In this document: positions 62,505 through 64,000 of the stretch, one piece after another
How positions within the stretch are numbered: position 1 is the first letter of the stretch
How the letters are laid out: every line of letters starts with the position of its first letter
Assembly: GCF_000146185.1 (NCBI RefSeq)
Contig: NC_012780.1
Coordinates: forward strand, 562,745-626,744
Direction: 5' to 3'
DNA from: [Eubacterium] eligens ATCC 27750
GTDB lineage: Bacteria > Bacillota > Clostridia > Lachnospirales > Lachnospiraceae
DNA length: 64,000 nucleotides
Notes under the pieces: model-generated
Database searches by the model: none
The model's input: the letters and a program-made list of their open reading frames with translations, nothing else
Told to the model about the DNA's origin: nothing
Made by a program: the position numbers and the translations under genes

Positions 62505-63252
62505 CTTTTCCACCTCCCAAACCGCACAGCGTTTTCCATATATCTTCTCTGAAATTATCGGCAGTGTTCTCTTTCTTTACTTCTTTTGCCAGATTCCCAT
62601 CCTGTAGAAAAAGTACCCGGTCACAAAAGGATGCCGTATAAGCATCATGTGTTACAAGCAGAAAGCTGATGCCAGACCGTTGATTCATCTGTTTCATACA
62701 TCGCATCACATCCCCGGTGGTCTTTCGGTCAAGGCTTCCTGTTGGCTCATCTCCAAAAATAATATCCGGTTCATTGATCAGCGCCCTGCCAATCGCAACT
62801 CTCTGTTTCTGACCTCCCGATATTTCCGTAATTCCTTTGTCAGCTAATTTTTCAATGCCGAGCACATACGCTATTCTTGAAAAACGCTCTTGCTGGATGT
62901 CTGCTTCTTTTCGTTCAAGAATGAGTGGTAACAATATATTTTCTTTTACTGTCAAACTCTCCAAAAGCTGGAAATCCTGAAAAATCATTCCCATATGCTT
63001 TCTGCGAAAAAATGCCTTCTCTTCTTCCGTAAGCTCTGAAAACGTTTCTCCTCCTATTACGATTTCTCCATCGTCCGGTGTGTCAACCCCGGTCAGCACA
63101 TGGAGCAGAGTAGTCTTTCCACTGCCGGATGGTCCCATAATAGCAACCATTTCTCCTTTCATAACTTGCAGATTCACATTCTGCAAAATCCGCATAGTTT
63201 CTCCTGCAGTTTTATAACTTTTTGAAATATGATTTGCATTTAATACATACAT
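62491..63252 (-). CDS. ABC transporter ATP-binding protein, MacB/BceA-like
   Basis: A 253-residue ATPase with Walker A GPSGSGKTT, signature ISGGQKQRVAIGRAL, Walker B IIFGDEPTGSLD and H-loop LLVTHD. It pairs with the FtsX-like permease. AGGAGG precedes ATG 63252. A nearby two-component system that often accompanies BceAB is not seen on this side, though one lies in the 51-53-kb island. Confidence 0.92.
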   Translation of the reverse strand: MYVLNANHISKSYKTAGETMRILQNVNLQVMKGEMVAIMGPSGSGKTTLLHVLTGVDTPDDGEIVIGGETFSELTEEEKAFFRRKHMGMIFQDFQLLESLTVKENILLPLILERKEADIQQERFSRIAYVLGIEKLADKGITEISGGQKQRVAIGRALINEPDIIFGDEPTGSLDRKTTGDVMRCMKQMNQRSGISFLLVTHDAYTASFCDRVLFLQDGNLAKEVKKENTADNFREDIWKTLCGLGGGKDDLF

Positions 63253-63299
63253 CGAAGTTCCTCCTGATAATAAATTTTAAATTTGATTATCAGAAGTAT

Positions 63300-63641
63300 T
63301 TAATCATCCATCCGAACCGATAGACTGCAAAGGGTAACTCCCGGTCTGAAAGAAAACTCACCTTGTCCGAGGTCTTTAAAGCCATCATATACCCAGAGCA
63401 CCATTATTTCTATTCCACCGAAACATATACACTCATAGAAATGCAAACATATACTTTCGCTTATATCGTTTTCACTATTTGACTTTTCCAAGCATTCCAT
63501 CTGCTGTATGACTATACTTTCCAAATCCCCTTCTGCATAATATCCACTCCAGATTCGGAAATTTAGCGACAAAAGTAAAATCAGCATGATGGAACTTAAA
63601 ACCATAATAGCAGCAATTCTCTGTTTTTTTACTGAAATCAT
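63300..63641 (-). CDS. Uncharacterised protein with one membrane segment (113 residues)
   Basis: An N-terminal helix (IAAIMVLSSIMLILLLSLNF) anchors or exports the protein; the rest has Cys pairs (CLHFYECICFG) and no recognised domain. It lies upstream of the ABC transporter on the same strand. The ATG at 63641 is weakly supported; a TTG at 63650 is also possible. Confidence 0.5.
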   Translation of the reverse strand: MISVKKQRIAAIMVLSSIMLILLLSLNFRIWSGYYAEGDLESIVIQQMECLEKSNSENDISESICLHFYECICFGGIEIMVLWVYDGFKDLGQGEFSFRPGVTLCSLSVRMDD

Positions 63642-63687
63642 ATGAATCAAACCCTATACTTCTGCTTTATCATCTGGAAGTTATCGC

Positions 63688-63885
63688 TTAATCTTTCAAA
63701 TTAGTTAAATCTTCTAAATACATTTCTATATTACCACACTCTGGACAGACCGCAACTTTTACATCATCTATAATTTTTGCCTTTTGTTTTTCATCTACAT
63801 GAACAACAATCCCATAGCCCCCACCATTTACTTTAAGTCTTAAATCTGACATCATAACTTTTCCGCATTTTGCACATTTTCTCAT
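63688..63885 (-). CDS. Zinc-ribbon protein (65 residues)
   Basis: Two CxxC pairs, CAKCGKVM at the start and CPECGNIEMYLED near the end, form a zinc ribbon with a short beta-rich middle part. Proteins of this shape are common beside transporters in Clostridia; function unknown. The ribosome-binding site is weak. The remaining 63886-64000 shows no gene. Confidence 0.65.
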   Translation of the reverse strand: MRKCAKCGKVMMSDLRLKVNGGGYGIVVHVDEKQKAKIIDDVKVAVCPECGNIEMYLEDLTNLKD

Positions 63886-64000
63886 TGTTTACCACATCCA
63901 AATGTATAAATTAAATTCCGATTTGCAGGGAACAATTCCTTGTCCCCTACACCATAATTACTATGTATTTGCATCTACAAACTAGAATTTGGAACGTGCT

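Overview
The window is low-GC Firmicute DNA, most likely from a gut Lachnospiraceae (Clostridia). This is inferred from strong AGGAGG ribosome-binding sites, AT-rich intergenic regions, many U-tract terminators and the gene mix (glucuronide use, bile salt hydrolase, HipBA-, RelE- and radical-SAM-type accessory modules). The species cannot be fixed from sequence alone. No rRNA, tRNA or CRISPR array was seen.

1-7.3 kb is a hexuronide locus: a truncated beta-glucuronidase (uidA), a GPH-family glucuronide importer, a divergent AraC regulator, a GntR/FCD regulator, and uxuB and uxuA. Palindromes around TGACATGTCA lie upstream of both the importer/uidA and uxuA transcription units, which points to one regulator for import, hydrolysis and the Ashwell steps of glucuronate use.

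7.3-32.8 kb is mostly chromosomal housekeeping: VanZ-RDD protein, aminotransferase, HD hydrolase, Dabb protein, MetY, MATE pump, ECF S component, oxidoreductases, carbonic anhydrase, endonuclease IV, AzlCD, PHP hydrolase, nucleotide kinase, SLC13 permease, IolB and a TtcA-like enzyme. It also holds three small toxin-like modules: a HipBA-like pair (12.3-13.8 kb), a RelE/DinJ pair (19.1-19.8 kb), and the most striking locus, a PBECR4-like nuclease gene at 9.8-10.4 kb. That gene is preceded by its own sigma-A-type promoter, a roughly 220-nt RNA with five perfect hairpins and two long-range pairings, and an intrinsic terminator just before the ribosome-binding site.

33-42.9 kb is accessory and partly decayed DNA. 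It carries a higher-GC MarR plus two-radical-SAM cassette with a 15-bp perfect inverted repeat over its promoter, several broken genes (exonuclease, XRE regulator, Nudix, GNAT, HNH, S24), and intact small enzymes that include KptA, a macrodomain protein and a 2'-5' RNA ligase-like protein.

42.6-46.4 kb is a 3.7-kb segment (MCP gene, diguanylate-cyclase-like fragment, IS256-family element) bracketed by a 146-bp perfect direct repeat that contains the 3' end of ftsH. 46.4-58.9 kb is a one-strand island for envelope stress: FtsH, bile salt hydrolase, CDP-alcohol phosphatidyltransferase, FUSC protein, histidine kinase, response regulator, phospholipase-D-like protein, MarR, citrate synthase, cardiolipin synthase and a small alarmone synthetase. 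Remnants of a second cardiolipin synthase, a second bile salt hydrolase and a second ftsH tail lie inside and at its edge, along with an IS4-like transposase fragment, so the island has been duplicated and reshuffled. The window ends with a BceAB-like ABC transporter and small zinc-ribbon and membrane proteins.
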